This document shows positions 36,446-45,876 of a stretch of DNA of 64,000 nt, piece by piece. The DNA comes from Prauserella endophytica (GTDB taxonomy: Bacteria > Actinomycetota > Actinomycetes > Mycobacteriales > Pseudonocardiaceae). Position 1 is the first letter of the stretch; the number at the start of each line of letters is the position of its first letter. The translations under genes and the position numbers were made by a program. Location: NCBI RefSeq assembly GCF_005146945.1, contig NZ_SWMS01000005.1, positions 62,001 through 126,000 on the forward strand, read 5' to 3'. Under the pieces are notes generated by a model. That model was not told the DNA's origin. It did not search any database and saw only the letters and a list, made by a program, of their open reading frames with translations.

Positions 36446-37672
36446 ATGGCAACCGACGGCGGAATGTTCGTGCACGACGACACGCGTGCCGATCAGCAGT
36501 CCGGTGTCCCGGCGCTCGCCGGTGGCGCGCTGCTGATGGTCGCCGTCGTGCTCGCGGCGCTCAACCTGCGGCCGTCGGTCACTTCCGCGGGGGCCGTGCT
36601 CGACGAGATGCGGGAGACGCTCGGCGCGTCGGCCACGTGGGCCGGTGCGCTCACCACCATGCCCGGCCTGTGCTTCGCACTCGCCGGGCTCGCGGCTCCT
36701 TACCTCGCCCGCCGGATCGGGCTCAACACGGCCGTCGCCGTCGCGCTCGGCGTGCTGACGGTCGGCCTCGTGCTGCGGGTGCTCAACGGACCCTGGGTCG
36801 TGCTCGGCGGCACGCTCGTCGCCAGCGCGGGCATCGCGCTCGCGAACGTGCTGATCCCGGTGGTGGTCAAGTCGTCGTTCGCCGCGCGGATCGGCCTCAT
36901 GACGGGCATCTACACCGCCGCGCTGCAGGCGGGTGGCGCGCTCGGCTCCGCCGTGACGCCGCCACTCGGCGACGCCTTCGGCGGCTGGCGCGCCGGGCTC
37001 GGCAGCTGGGCGGTGCTGGCGGCCCTCGCGCTGGTGCTGTGGTTCGGGGCGACGCGAGGCAGGCCCGACGGCGTCGCGAACACCCCCGAGACGGCGGGCG
37101 GAGGGCGCTCGCTGCTGCGCAGCCCGCTCGCCTGGACCGTGACGCTGTTCTTCGGCAGCCAGGCGTGCTTCGCCTACATCATGATGGGCTGGCTGCCGCA
37201 GGTGCTGCTCGACGCGGGCGTGAGCCGCACCGCCGCCGGGCTGATGGTGGGCCTGGTGTCCCTGCTCGGCCTGCCGACGAGCCTGCTCGTGGCGCCGCTC
37301 GCGACGCGGCGCGGCGGGCAGAGCTGGTGGGTCGTCGGCCTCGGCGTGTTCGGCATCGCAGGCGTCTCGGGGCTGATGCTGGCGCCGTCCGCGGCACCGC
37401 TGCTGTGGTCGGTGCTGATCGGCATCGGCATGAGCGTCTTCACCCTCGCCATCGCGACGATCGCGCTGCGGGCCCGCACGAGCGCGGACACGGCGAAGCT
37501 GTCGGGCATGGCGCAGGGCCTCGGATACCTGCTCGCCGCGCTGGGGCCGTTCCTGTTCGGCCTGCTGCGCGACGTCACCGGCGGCTGGACCGTGCCGTGC
37601 GCGATGCTCCTGTGCGTCCTCGTCGGCCAGCTCGTCTTCGGCTACCTCGCCGGACGGCCCCGGTACGTCTAG
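36446..37672 (+). CDS. MFS transporter, CynX/NimT family
   Basis: A 408-residue, 12-span carrier. The segment [57 protein letters not shown] is typical of the CynX/NimT (cyanate and 2-nitroimidazole) subgroup of the [30 protein letters not shown] is the conserved C-terminal stretch. The substrate is unknown. Its TAG (37670-37672) overlaps the convergent mycothione reductase stop (37669-37671) by two bases. Confidence 0.87.
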   Translation: MATDGGMFVHDDTRADQQSGVPALAGGALLMVAVVLAALNLRPSVTSAGAVLDEMRETLGASATWAGALTTMPGLCFALAGLAAPYLARRIGLNTAVAVALGVLTVGLVLRVLNGPWVVLGGTLVASAGIALANVLIPVVVKSSFAARIGLMTGIYTAALQAGGALGSAVTPPLGDAFGGWRAGLGSWAVLAALALVLWFGATRGRPDGVANTPETAGGGRSLLRSPLAWTVTLFFGSQACFAYIMMGWLPQVLLDAGVSRTAAGLMVGLVSLLGLPTSLLVAPLATRRGGQSWWVVGLGVFGIAGVSGLMLAPSAAPLLWSVLIGIGMSVFTLAIATIALRARTSADTAKLSGMAQGLGYLLAALGPFLFGLLRDVTGGWTVPCAMLLCVLVGQLVFGYLAGRPRYV

Positions 37673-39060
37673 TTCTCCAGTGGCAGGTTCAGCAGTGCGT
37701 TCTCGATCAGCTCCGGCATCGCGGGGTGGATCCAGTACTGCCCCCGCGCCATCGACCGGGCGTCGAGGCCGAAGCTCATCGCCTGGACGAGCGGCTGGAT
37801 CAGCGTCGAAGCCTGCGGGCCGATGATGTGCGCCCCGATGAGCTGCCCGGTCGCCGGGTCGGCGAGCAGCTTCGCGAAGCTCGTGGTGTCCTCCATCGCC
37901 CAGCCGTAGGCGATGCCGGCGTAGTCCTGCGTCGCCGTCACGTACCGCACGCCCCGCGCGGCGGCGTCCTGCTCGGTGAGCCCCACCGACGCGATCTGCG
38001 GCGAGGTGAACACCGCGTGCGGCACGAACCGGTGGTCGGCCGCGATCGGCTCGTCCGGGTGCAGCAGGTTGTGCTGCACGACGCGCGCCTCGTGGTTGGC
38101 GACGTGCTTGAGCTCGTGCCAGGACGAGATGTCACCGAGCGCGTAGATGCCGTCGACCTTCGTGCGCTGGTACTCGTCCACCTCGACGTGCCCGGACGGC
38201 AGCGTGGTGACCCCGGTCCTCGCCACGTCGAGCACGTCGGAGTTCGGGTGCCGCCCTGTGGCCACCAACAGCAGGTCGCCCTCGACGGTCTCGGCGCCGC
38301 CGGGTCCCTCCAGGTCGAGCGCCACGCCTGCCGCGGTCCGGCGCACGCGTGTGGTCTTCCGGTTCAGCCGCACGTCGAAGCGCTGCGCGGCCAGCTCGGT
38401 GTAGCGCCTGCTTACGTCGTCGTCCTCCACCCGCAGCAGCGCGCCCGAGCGCGCCACGATCGTCACCTCCACGCCGAACGAGCCGAAGACGTGCGCGAAC
38501 TCCGCGCCGATGAAGCCGCTGCCCAGGATCACGATGCGCGAGGGCAGCTCGTCGATCCGCATGATCGTGTCCGAGGTGTGGTAGCCGGACTCCGCCAGCC
38601 CTGGGATGTCGGGCGCGACGGCCCGCCCGCCCGCGGCCAGCACGAACGCGTCGGCGGTGAGGGTCTCCTGGCCGCCCGGCAGCGCGACCGCCAGCTCCTT
38701 GTGCCCGGTGAAGCGGGCCTCGCCCTCGTAGACGGTGACGTTGGCGTTGTCCTCGTGCTCGATCCGGTACTCGCGGCCACCCGCGGCGATCGGGTCGATC
38801 CGGCCGAAGATGCGGTCGCGGATCTCCGGCCAGCGCACCCGCTCCAGCCGCGCGTCGACGCCGAGCCTGGCGCCGGCGGCCGGGGTCGCGGCGACGTCGG
38901 CGGCGTGCACGAACATCTTGGTCGGGATGCAGCCCACGTTCAGGCACGTGCCCCCGAAGACACCCTTCTCGACAATGGCGACCTTCTTGTCGGCGAAGCG
39001 CTGGTCGAGGATCGAGTTCCCCGACCCGGTCCCGATGATCACCAGGTCGTAGTGCGGCAC
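37669..39060 (-). CDS. mtr: Mycothione reductase
   Basis: Reduces oxidised mycothiol (mycothione) with NADPH and keeps the actinobacterial thiol pool reduced. A 463-residue FAD-dependent disulfide oxidoreductase: FAD motif [12 protein letters not shown], redox pair Cys39/Cys44 in [20 protein letters not shown] motif [21 protein letters not shown], and the C-terminal [18 protein letters not shown] with the His-Glu dyad. Numbering of the cysteines equals that of the M. tuberculosis enzyme. GTG 39060 has a GAAGGG RBS. It is divergent from a G3E GTPase gene. Confidence 0.95.
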   Translation of the reverse strand: MPHYDLVIIGTGSGNSILDQRFADKKVAIVEKGVFGGTCLNVGCIPTKMFVHAADVAATPAAGARLGVDARLERVRWPEIRDRIFGRIDPIAAGGREYRIEHEDNANVTVYEGEARFTGHKELAVALPGGQETLTADAFVLAAGGRAVAPDIPGLAESGYHTSDTIMRIDELPSRIVILGSGFIGAEFAHVFGSFGVEVTIVARSGALLRVEDDDVSRRYTELAAQRFDVRLNRKTTRVRRTAAGVALDLEGPGGAETVEGDLLLVATGRHPNSDVLDVARTGVTTLPSGHVEVDEYQRTKVDGIYALGDISSWHELKHVANHEARVVQHNLLHPDEPIAADHRFVPHAVFTSPQIASVGLTEQDAAARGVRYVTATQDYAGIAYGWAMEDTTSFAKLLADPATGQLIGAHIIGPQASTLIQPLVQAMSFGLDARSMARGQYWIHPAMPELIENALLNLPLEN

Positions 39061-39136
39061 GGCGTTACCCTTCAGACGGTGGTGGGCCTGCGTTGAGCCC
39101 AACCCGATCAGTAGTGGAGTTGTTCCTCCGGAAGGT

Positions 39137-40162
39137 GTGTCCTTGGCCAAACGTCGCGTCCCGGTCGTCATCGTCGCCGGGTTCCTCGGCTCCGGAAAGA
39201 CCACACTGCTCAACCACCTTCTCAGCAACACGCGCGGCGTGCGGATCGGGGTGGTCGTCAACGACTTCGGCAGCGTCAACGTCGACGCGCTGAGCGTGGC
39301 CGGGCAGGTCGACTCGATGCTCTCGCTGGAGAACGGCTGCCTGTGCTGCGCGGTCGACACCGCGGGCATGGACGCCATGCTCACCAAGCTGACCTCTGCC
39401 GACCTGGACCTCGTGGTGATCGAGGCCAGCGGGCTCGCCGAACCGCGCTCGCTCGTCCGGCTCGTGCTCGCCAGCACCGACCCGCTCGTCGAGTACGGCG
39501 GGCTCATCGAGCTGGTCGACGCCGCCGAGTTCGAGACCACGCGCGCCCGCCATCCCGAGCTCGACGAGCACGTGCGGCTGGCCGACCTCGTGGTGCTGAA
39601 CAAGGTCGACCGGGTCGCCGATCCCGGCCGGCTCACCGCGCTCGTGCGCGAGCTGGCGGGCCCGACGCCCGTGCTGCCGACCGAGCATGGCCGGATCGAC
39701 CCCGAGCTGCTGTTCGACCGCGTACGCGGGCCGGAGCCCGTCGCTCGGCAGCTGTCGTTCGAGGACCTGCGTGAGGAGGACGCTGACGCTCATGACCACT
39801 GCCACGAGCACGCCCACGCCGCCTACGACACGCTGACGGTGACGGCGGGCGCGCTGCACCCGCGCCGGTTCGCCGCGTTCCTCGAGGGACGCCCCGGCGG
39901 GCTCTACCGCATGAAGGGCACCGTCTACTTCGGCGTGCCGGGGCACCGGCAGCGGTTCACGCTGCACACCGTCGGCGCCTACACCCGCCTGGTGCGGTCC
40001 ACGTGGGCCGCGGGTGAGCAACGGCGCACCGAGCTCGTGCTCATCGGCTCCGGCATCGACCCCCAAGCGCTGCGCGCGGCACTGAAGGCGTGCGAGGAAC
40101 CCGCGCCGGACGAGGTCGACGAGCAGAGCATGCTGCCGGTCCTGCGTTACGTCGAGTCCTGA
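39137..40162 (+). CDS. CobW/G3E family GTPase (metallochaperone type)
   Basis: A 341-residue P-loop GTPase: Walker [16 protein letters not shown], the metal-binding CxCC motif in [21 protein letters not shown], and NKVD. A histidine cluster ([12 protein letters not shown], about 215-226) links it to the C-terminal CobW_C domain (AALHPRRF-type region). Such proteins load zinc (ZNG1-like) or handle cobalt. No Zur box or cobalamin riboswitch is visible upstream, so the metal is undecided. GTG 39137 is very close to GGAAGG; TTG 39143 has the better spacing. Confidence 0.85.
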   Translation: MSLAKRRVPVVIVAGFLGSGKTTLLNHLLSNTRGVRIGVVVNDFGSVNVDALSVAGQVDSMLSLENGCLCCAVDTAGMDAMLTKLTSADLDLVVIEASGLAEPRSLVRLVLASTDPLVEYGGLIELVDAAEFETTRARHPELDEHVRLADLVVLNKVDRVADPGRLTALVRELAGPTPVLPTEHGRIDPELLFDRVRGPEPVARQLSFEDLREEDADAHDHCHEHAHAAYDTLTVTAGALHPRRFAAFLEGRPGGLYRMKGTVYFGVPGHRQRFTLHTVGAYTRLVRSTWAAGEQRRTELVLIGSGIDPQALRAALKACEEPAPDEVDEQSMLPVLRYVES

Positions 40163-40209
40163 CCGAGGTCGTGCCCGGCGATCCCGGCGCGCCCGAGCAC
40201 GGCCCGGTA

Positions 40210-40224
40210 GGAGGGCTTCCCTCC
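40210..40224. terminator. Hairpin between convergent cobW-like gene and cobQ
   Basis: GGAGGG-CTT-CCCTCC forms a perfect 6-bp stem with a 3-nt loop between two converging genes. No T-tract is present. Symmetry allows use in both directions. Confidence 0.45.
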
Positions 40225-40268
40225 GCCTTGTGAGGCACGCTGATTCGCGCTCGCACGGCAGCGGATCG

Positions 40269-41759
40269 TCACACCCGCCCAAGCCGCAGCCGCGGGAGGT
40301 CACCCGGCACCCCGCCGGTCATGAGCGCGCGCAGCGCGCCGGTGTCCACAGTGGTCTCGATGGCGTCGGCGAGCCCGTCCAGCATGGCCTCCCTGCGCGC
40401 CGCGAACCCGGGCGCCTCGGCGGGTTCCCACGCCACGCCCGCCTGCGCGGCGGCCTCGGCGAGCCACGCCCGGCGGAACCCGTCGTTCTCGAACACGCCG
40501 TGCCACATCGTCGCCCACACCGATCCGGAACGTAACCCGTCGAGGAACGGCTCGGCCGCACCGGGCTCCCGCTGTGCGACGCCGTGATGGATCTCGTAGC
40601 CGGTGACGTCGTGTCCCCGCCAGCTTCCGGAGGGCCGGGCGAGGCTCTTGTCCGCGCTGAAGCGGACCGTGAACGGCAGCAGGCCGAGTCCGTCGACCGT
40701 GCCCGCGCCGGACTCGACGTCGTCGTGGATGGTCCCGGCCAGCATCTGGTATCCGCCGCAGATGCCGAGCACCGGCCTGCCCGCCTTGGCGCGCGCCAGT
40801 ACCGCGTCGGCGATCCCGCGCCGCCGCAACCAGTTCAGATCCTCCACAGTGGACCTCGTGCCGGGGAGCACGGCGATGTCGGCGGCGGCGATCACGTCGG
40901 GATCGGCCGTGACGGTCACCGCGACGCCCGGCTCGGCCGCGAGCGGGTCGAGATCGGTGGCGTTGGAGATCCTCGGGAAGCGCACGGCGGCGACCCGCAG
41001 CGTGGTGCCGGCGCCACGCCGGTGCCCGTCCCAGCGCGCGATGGCCAGCGCGTCCTCGGAGTCGAGCCACACGTCGGGCAGCCACGGCAGCACGCCCAGC
41101 ACGGGGCGCCCGGTCAGCTCGCTCAGCGTGACGAGGCCCGGTTCCAGCAGCGCGGCGTCGCCCCGGAACTTGTTGACCAGGAACGCCGCCAGGTGCGCCT
41201 GGTCGGCCTCGTCGAGCAGCGCGACGGTGCCCGCCATCGCGGCCAGCATGCCGCCGCGGTCGATGTCGCCGACGAGCAGCACGGGCAGCCCGGCCGCGCG
41301 GGCGAGGCCCATGTTGACGTAGTCGCCCTCGCGCAGGTTGATCTCGGCGGGGCTGCCCGCGCCCTCACAGACCACGACGTCGTAGCGCTCGCGCAGCTCG
41401 GCGAGTGCGACGTAGGCGGCCTCGGCCAGCGCACGGCGGCCCTGAGCCCAGTCGCCCGCGACGAGATCGCCCCACGGCTTGCCGCGCAGCACGACGTGAC
41501 TGCGCCGGTCGCTGCCGGGCTTGAGCAGCACCGGGTTCATCGCCGACTCGGGCTCCGCTCCGGCCGCGACCGCCTGCAGCCACTGCGCCCTGCCGATCTC
41601 CGAGCCGTCGGCGCAGACCATCGAGTTGTTCGACATGTTCTGCGCCTTGAACGGCGCCACGCGCACGCCCTGCCGCGCCAGCCACCGGCACACGCCGGCG
41701 GCGACCGTCGACTTGCCTGCGTCGGACGTCGTCCCAGCGATGAGCAGCCCACCTCGCAC
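40269..41759 (-). CDS. cobQ: Cobyric acid synthase (glutamine-hydrolysing)
   Basis: CobQ amidates four side chains of adenosylcobyrinate a,c-diamide in cobalamin synthesis. The 496-residue protein has the N-terminal ATP-binding domain (MRGGLLIAGTTSDAGKSTVAAGVCRWLARQG, APFKAQNMSNNS) and a C-terminal class I glutamine amidotransferase with the nucleophile in VLGICGGYQMLAG and the catalytic His in GYEIHHGV. GTG start. No other cobalamin genes are in the window. Convergent with the G3E GTPase gene. Confidence 0.95.
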   Translation of the reverse strand: MRGGLLIAGTTSDAGKSTVAAGVCRWLARQGVRVAPFKAQNMSNNSMVCADGSEIGRAQWLQAVAAGAEPESAMNPVLLKPGSDRRSHVVLRGKPWGDLVAGDWAQGRRALAEAAYVALAELRERYDVVVCEGAGSPAEINLREGDYVNMGLARAAGLPVLLVGDIDRGGMLAAMAGTVALLDEADQAHLAAFLVNKFRGDAALLEPGLVTLSELTGRPVLGVLPWLPDVWLDSEDALAIARWDGHRRGAGTTLRVAAVRFPRISNATDLDPLAAEPGVAVTVTADPDVIAAADIAVLPGTRSTVEDLNWLRRRGIADAVLARAKAGRPVLGICGGYQMLAGTIHDDVESGAGTVDGLGLLPFTVRFSADKSLARPSGSWRGHDVTGYEIHHGVAQREPGAAEPFLDGLRSGSVWATMWHGVFENDGFRRAWLAEAAAQAGVAWEPAEAPGFAARREAMLDGLADAIETTVDTGALRALMTGGVPGDLPRLRLGRV

Positions 41760-41849
41760 GCCGAAGACCGTAGTCCACCCGATCCGGTGACCCTGTGCCC
41801 GGCCGCGTCGCGCCTAGGGTGAACGGGAGTTTTTCGAAGGGGGAAACGC

Positions 41850-42626
41850 ATGTCCAGGACTTTGCGCCGGGTGCTCGTCTCGGCCGTGGCCCTGCTGGCG
41901 GGAGCGGTGTTCGTCCCGGCGGCGGGCGCGCAGCAGACGAGCGGCACCCAGCCGTACATCGTCGGCGGGACCGACGCGTCGATCGCCGACCACCCGTACG
42001 CCGTCTACCTCGTCGACGAGCGTGAGAACCAGTTCTGCGGGGGCACGCTGGTGGCCGCCGACACGGTGATCACGGCGGCGCACTGCGCGGTCGCGGTGCG
42101 CAGCTCGGAACTGGGCGTGGTCGCGGGGCGGCAGGACAAACGCGGCGCCGACGGCATGAGGTTCGATGTCCGGCGCGTGTGGGTCGCTCCCGACTACGAG
42201 GACCCGACCACGGGCGACGACATCGCGGTGCTGACGCTCGCGGGCAGCGCGCCCTACCGGCCCGCGCGGGTGGCCGGACCGCAGGACGAGGCGCTGTACG
42301 CGCCGGGCACCATGGCCACCGTGCTGGGCTGGGGCAGGCTCTCCGAGGGCGGCGAAAAGTCCGACACCCTGCGAAGCGCGCGGGTGCCGGTGATGGACGA
42401 CCTGTCCTGTGGGCAGTCCTACGGCACCTACGACCCGCAGACGATGTTGTGCGCCGGCTACCCGGAGGGCGGCGTGGACGCGTGCCAGGGCGACTCCGGC
42501 GGCCCGCTGGTCGTGGGAGACACGCTGATCGGCGTGGTGTCGTGGGGCGACGGCTGCGCGCAGGCGGGCAAGCCGGGCGTGTACACCCGGGTGTCCTCCT
42601 ACGTCGAGGACGTTTCCGGCATCTGA
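41850..42626 (+). CDS. Secreted trypsin-like serine protease (S1)
   Basis: A 258-residue exported protease. The signal peptide is MSRTLRRVLVSAVALLAGAVFVPAAGAQ. The mature N-terminus YIVGGTDASIADHPYAV matches the activated-trypsin IVGG end after a very short propeptide. The triad is His78 (TAAHC), Asp124 (DDIAVL) and Ser216 (CQGDSGGP). Asp in GGVDACQGDSG occupies the S1 pocket position, predicting trypsin-like Lys/Arg specificity. Six cysteines support three disulfides. RBS GAAGGGGGAAA. Confidence 0.92.
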   Translation: MSRTLRRVLVSAVALLAGAVFVPAAGAQQTSGTQPYIVGGTDASIADHPYAVYLVDERENQFCGGTLVAADTVITAAHCAVAVRSSELGVVAGRQDKRGADGMRFDVRRVWVAPDYEDPTTGDDIAVLTLAGSAPYRPARVAGPQDEALYAPGTMATVLGWGRLSEGGEKSDTLRSARVPVMDDLSCGQSYGTYDPQTMLCAGYPEGGVDACQGDSGGPLVVGDTLIGVVSWGDGCAQAGKPGVYTRVSSYVEDVSGI

Positions 42627-42638
42627 TAGTCATGCGGG

Positions 42639-43079
42639 GTGGCCGACTTTCACTCCCGCAAGGGCACTGACCTGACCGCCGCCGAACTGCACGACCTGCT
42701 CCGGCTCCGCGTCGACGTGTTCGTCGTGGAGCAGGAGTGCCCGTATCCCGAGATCGACGGCGAGGACCTGCTGGCCGGCACCCACCACATCTGGGAGCAG
42801 GGTGACGGCGGCGTCACCGGCTGTCTGCGGGTGCTCGAGCAGCCCGGCGGGGTCTTGCGCATCGGACGCGTGTGCACGGCGGCCTCCGCGCGGGGCACCG
42901 GCCTCGGCGGGCGGCTCATGGCCGCGGCGCTGGAGTACGCGGGCGACGCCGAGTGCGTGCTCGACGCGCAGACGTACGCGCAGGGCTTCTACGCGCGTTT
43001 CGGCTTCGCGCCGGAGGGCGAGGAGTTCGACGAGGACGGCATCCCGCACATCCGGATGCGCAGGCCGGCCTCCCAATGA
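42639..43079 (+). CDS. GNAT family N-acetyltransferase (ElaA-like)
   Basis: A 146-residue acetyltransferase of the ElaA type. LHDLLRLRVDVFVVEQECPYPEIDGEDL is the family N-terminus, IGRVCTAASARGTGLGGRLMAAAL is the acetyl-CoA loop, and GFYARFGFAPEGEEFDEDGIPHIRMRR the ending. The acceptor is unknown. GTG start 12 bp after the protease gene. Confidence 0.9.
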   Translation: MADFHSRKGTDLTAAELHDLLRLRVDVFVVEQECPYPEIDGEDLLAGTHHIWEQGDGGVTGCLRVLEQPGGVLRIGRVCTAASARGTGLGGRLMAAALEYAGDAECVLDAQTYAQGFYARFGFAPEGEEFDEDGIPHIRMRRPASQ

Positions 43080-43134
43080 GTTTCGCCCGTCGCCGTGGTC
43101 ACAACAGCGAGGACCACGACGACGAGGAGCGATC

Positions 43135-43644
43135 ATGACCAGCACCGAGCCGGTGACCGAGCTCGACCCCCGCTTCAGTGACCCCACCGCCACGGCGACC
43201 TCCTGGGCGCGGGCGCGCGACGGCCTGGCCGCCGCACCGCTGTACTGGCTGTCCACGGTCCGCCCCGACGGGCGCCCGCACACGACGCCGCTGATCGCGG
43301 TGTGGCTGGAGGGCGCGCTGCACTTCTGCACGGGCGCCGACGAGCGCAAGAACCGCAACCTCGAAGGCAACCCGCACTGCACGCTGACCACGGGCAGCAA
43401 CGAGCTCGACGCCGGCCTTGACCTCGTGGTCGAGGGCGACGCCGTGCGCGTGCGCGACGAGGGACGGCTGCGCCGGATCGCGGAGGCGTACGTGGCGAAG
43501 TACGGCGAGGACTGGCGGTTCTCCGTGCGCGACAACGCCTTCCACCACGGCGACGGTGGAACGGCGCTGGTGTACGAGGTGACGCCAAGGACGGCGTTCG
43601 GCTTCGCCAAGGGCACCTACGGCCAGACGCGCTGGCGCTTCTAG
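43135..43644 (+). CDS. Pyridoxamine 5'-phosphate oxidase-like flavin/F420 protein
   Basis: A 169-residue split-beta-barrel protein. LAAAPLYWLSTVRPDGRPHTTPLIAVWLEGALHFCTGADERKNRNLEGNPHCTLTTG is the cofactor-binding core of the PNPOx-like superfamily, which binds FMN, F420 or heme. VRVRDEGRLRRIAEAYVAKYGEDWRF is the second half. The reaction is unknown. ATG 43135 with RBS GAGGAGC; the frame continues upstream without family similarity. Confidence 0.87.
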   Translation: MTSTEPVTELDPRFSDPTATATSWARARDGLAAAPLYWLSTVRPDGRPHTTPLIAVWLEGALHFCTGADERKNRNLEGNPHCTLTTGSNELDAGLDLVVEGDAVRVRDEGRLRRIAEAYVAKYGEDWRFSVRDNAFHHGDGGTALVYEVTPRTAFGFAKGTYGQTRWRF

Positions 43645-43679
43645 CCCTCACGCAGAGCCCTTCGCTCCTGGAGCCGGCC

Positions 43680-43796
43680 GCAGTGAAGGCCACCCTGCCT
43701 GCGCCCGCCCGTCTCCCACCACCACCCAACCGGAGGCACTCCGCGCCGCTGCGTTTGATTCCACGCAGTGAGGGTGGCCCTCACTGCGTTCAACGC
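43680..43796. terminator. Long-hairpin repeat, copy B (diverged)
   Basis: The left arm GCAGTGAAGGCCACC (43680-43694) and a complete hairpin GCAGTGAGGG-TGG-CCCTCACTGC (43765-43787), followed by GTTCAACGCA, belong to the same family as the copy at 35602. About 70 bp of unrelated C-rich DNA separates the two halves. It lies between the convergent ends of the PNPOx-like gene and bioF. The A-to-G change is matched by a compensating change in the other arm, so the stem is preserved. Confidence 0.75.
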
Positions 43797-43813
43797 AAGC
43801 GGTTCCGTCGGCT

Positions 43814-45001
43814 CTAGCCCCGGGCGCCGCGCGGCGCGACCTCGGTGATCACCTTCACCGCACGCTCGACATCGGACTCCGCGAGCGCGGCGTGCGCGGT
43901 GAGCCGCAGCCGCGAGACGCCGTCGGGCACCGACGGCGGCCGGAAGCAGCCGACCCGGATGCCGTGCTCGGCGCACGAGGCCGCCCACGTGACGGCCGCG
44001 TCCGGGCTCGGCGCGTGCACCGACACCACCGCGCCGTAGGGCGTGCTCACGCGGAAACCCGCCTCGCGCAAGCCGTTCGCGAGCCCCTGTGCGGCGGTGA
44101 GGACCTTGCCCGGCAGATCGGGCTCCTCCTTGAGCACGCCGAGTGCCGCGAGCGCCGCCGCCGCGCTGCCCGGCGCGAGGCCCGTGTCGAAGATGAAGCT
44201 GCGTGCCGTGTCCACCAGGTGCTTGATGACCCGGCGCGGCCCGAGCACGGCGCCGCCCTGAGCGCCGAGCGCCTTGGACAGCGTGATGGTGGTGACCACG
44301 TCCGGCGCGCCGGAAAGGCCGGCCTCATGCACCGCCCCGCGGCCGCCTTCACCGAGCACGCCGAAGCCGTGGGCGTCGTCCACGAGCAACGCGGCTCCGT
44401 GAGCGCGGCACGTCTCGGACAGCTCCGGCAGGGGCGCGAGGTCTCCGTCCACGGAGAACACCGAGTCGGTGACCACGAGCGCCCTGCGCTTGCGCCGGGT
44501 CGCCAGCGCGTGCGCGATCGCGGCGGGGTCGCCGTGGGCCACGGCGGCGACGTCGGCGCGGCCGAGCCGGCAGCCCTCGATCAGCGAGGCGTGGATGTAC
44601 TTGTCGGTCACGATCGCCGATTCGGCGCCCGACAGCGCCGTGACCGCGCCGAGGTTGGCCGTGAACCCGGACGAGAACACCAGCGCCGCCTGGGCGCCGC
44701 AGAACCTGGCCAGCTCGTGCTCCAGCTCGGCGTGCAGCTCGGTCGACCCGGTGACCAGGCGGGAGCCGGTGGAGCCCGCGCCCCAGCGCAGCGACGCCGC
44801 CGCGGCGGCGCCCGCGACCCGCTTGTCCCTGGCCAGCCCCAGGTAGTCGTTCCCCGCGAGGTCGAGTTCGTCGGAGGAAGGCCCGCGTGGCCGGAGCCGC
44901 CTGGTGAGGCCTGCTTCGGCGCGCCTGGCGGCCTCGGCGTCGAGCCAGTCGAAGACCTGGTCTGGCTGGGTGGCGGGGAAAGCTGGACCGGGTGCGTTCA
45001 C
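43814..45001 (-). CDS. bioF: 8-amino-7-oxononanoate synthase (alpha-oxoamine synthase)
   Basis: A PLP enzyme that condenses pimeloyl thioester with alanine in biotin synthesis. The 395-residue sequence has the family blocks ELDLAGNDYLGLARDKRV, WGAGSTGSRLVTGSTELHAELEHELARF, VVTDSVFSVDGDLAPLPEL, LLVDDAHGFGVLGEGGRG and TITLSKALGAQGG with the Schiff-base lysine. No bioA, bioB or bioD is in the window. GTG 45001 fits the usual length; an upstream frame exists. It is divergent from the PIG-L gene by 44 bp. Confidence 0.88.
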   Translation of the reverse strand: MNAPGPAFPATQPDQVFDWLDAEAARRAEAGLTRRLRPRGPSSDELDLAGNDYLGLARDKRVAGAAAAASLRWGAGSTGSRLVTGSTELHAELEHELARFCGAQAALVFSSGFTANLGAVTALSGAESAIVTDKYIHASLIEGCRLGRADVAAVAHGDPAAIAHALATRRKRRALVVTDSVFSVDGDLAPLPELSETCRAHGAALLVDDAHGFGVLGEGGRGAVHEAGLSGAPDVVTTITLSKALGAQGGAVLGPRRVIKHLVDTARSFIFDTGLAPGSAAAALAALGVLKEEPDLPGKVLTAAQGLANGLREAGFRVSTPYGAVVSVHAPSPDAAVTWAASCAEHGIRVGCFRPPSVPDGVSRLRLTAHAALAESDVERAVKVITEVAPRGARG

Positions 45002-45045
45002 GCCTGGCAGTCTCGCACCGGGCAGGAAAGGAGTGGGGAGCGAGG

Positions 45046-45780
45046 GTGACCGAAGACGCACAGCTGGCACCAATGCCGGAGGACTGGGAGCGCGCACTGG
45101 CCGTGGTGGCGCATCCCGACGACCTGGAGTACGGCAGCTCGGGCGCGATCGCGCGGTGGACCGACGAAGGCCGCTCGGTGGCCTATGTGCTGGCCACGCG
45201 GGGCGAGGCGGGCATCGACGGGATCACGCCGGAGGAGGCGGGCCCGCTACGGGAGCGCGAGCAGATCGCGAGCGCGCGCGTGGTGGGCGTGGAGACGGTG
45301 GAGTTCCTCGACCATGCCGACGGCGTGATCGAGTACGGGCTGCCGCTGCGCCGCGACATCGCCGCCGCGATCCGCAGGCACCGCCCCGAACTGGTGGTGA
45401 TGACCAACCACCACGAGACGTGGCCGGGCGGGCCGTGGCTCAACATGGCCGACCACCGCAACGTCGGGCTCGCGACCCTCGACGCGGTGCGCGACGCCGC
45501 CAACCGCTGGGTGTTCCGTGATCTGCTCGACGAGGGCCTGGAGCCGTGGTCGGGGGTGCGCTGGGTCGCCGTCGCGGCGTCCCCGAAGGCGACGCACGCC
45601 GTGGACATCACGGCCACGATGGACCGCGCGGTGGACTCACTGAAGGCCCACCGCGCCTACCTCGACGGCCTCTCCGGGCCGATGGCCGACACCGGGTTCC
45701 TGCGCGAGGCCGCCGCCGAGACGGGCAAACGCTTCGGCGGCGTCCTGGCCTGCGCCTTCGAGCTCATCCCAATGCAGTAA
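45046..45780 (+). CDS. PIG-L family deacetylase
   Basis: A 244-residue zinc-dependent LmbE/PIG-L enzyme. The metal and catalytic motif AHPDDLEYG holds His23, Asp25 and Asp26; a further ligand His is in MADHRNVG. The family deacetylates N-acetylglucosaminyl compounds or cleaves mycothiol S-conjugates; MshB and Mca are members, but this one lacks their specific blocks, so the substrate is open. GTG start with GGGAGCGAG upstream. Confidence 0.88.
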   Translation: MTEDAQLAPMPEDWERALAVVAHPDDLEYGSSGAIARWTDEGRSVAYVLATRGEAGIDGITPEEAGPLREREQIASARVVGVETVEFLDHADGVIEYGLPLRRDIAAAIRRHRPELVVMTNHHETWPGGPWLNMADHRNVGLATLDAVRDAANRWVFRDLLDEGLEPWSGVRWVAVAASPKATHAVDITATMDRAVDSLKAHRAYLDGLSGPMADTGFLREAAAETGKRFGGVLACAFELIPMQ

Positions 45781-45787
45781 CGCCAAC

Positions 45788-45842
45788 TTCCCCCAAGGCC
45801 ACCTTTGCTGCGCTCAACGCAACAAAGGTGGCCTTGGGGGAA
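45788..45842. terminator. Long-hairpin repeat, copy C1
   Basis: TTCCCCCAAGGCCACCTTTG (45788-45807) pairs perfectly over 20 bp with its complement at 45823-45842. The 15-nt loop contains TGCG-CTCAA-CGCA, the same inner hairpin as in copy A. It lies 8 bp after the PIG-L gene, between convergent genes. The arm shares AAGGCCACCTT with the other copies but has its own outer sequence. Confidence 0.85.
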
Positions 45843-45876
45843 GGTTCGCCGAGTGCCTCAGTAACTGTGGGTAGCC

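Noticed and set aside
39061-39136. Cobalamin riboswitch or Zur box upstream of the G3E GTPase
   Set aside because: The 76-bp gap is too short for a cobalamin riboswitch and shows no B12-box or Zur-like palindrome.
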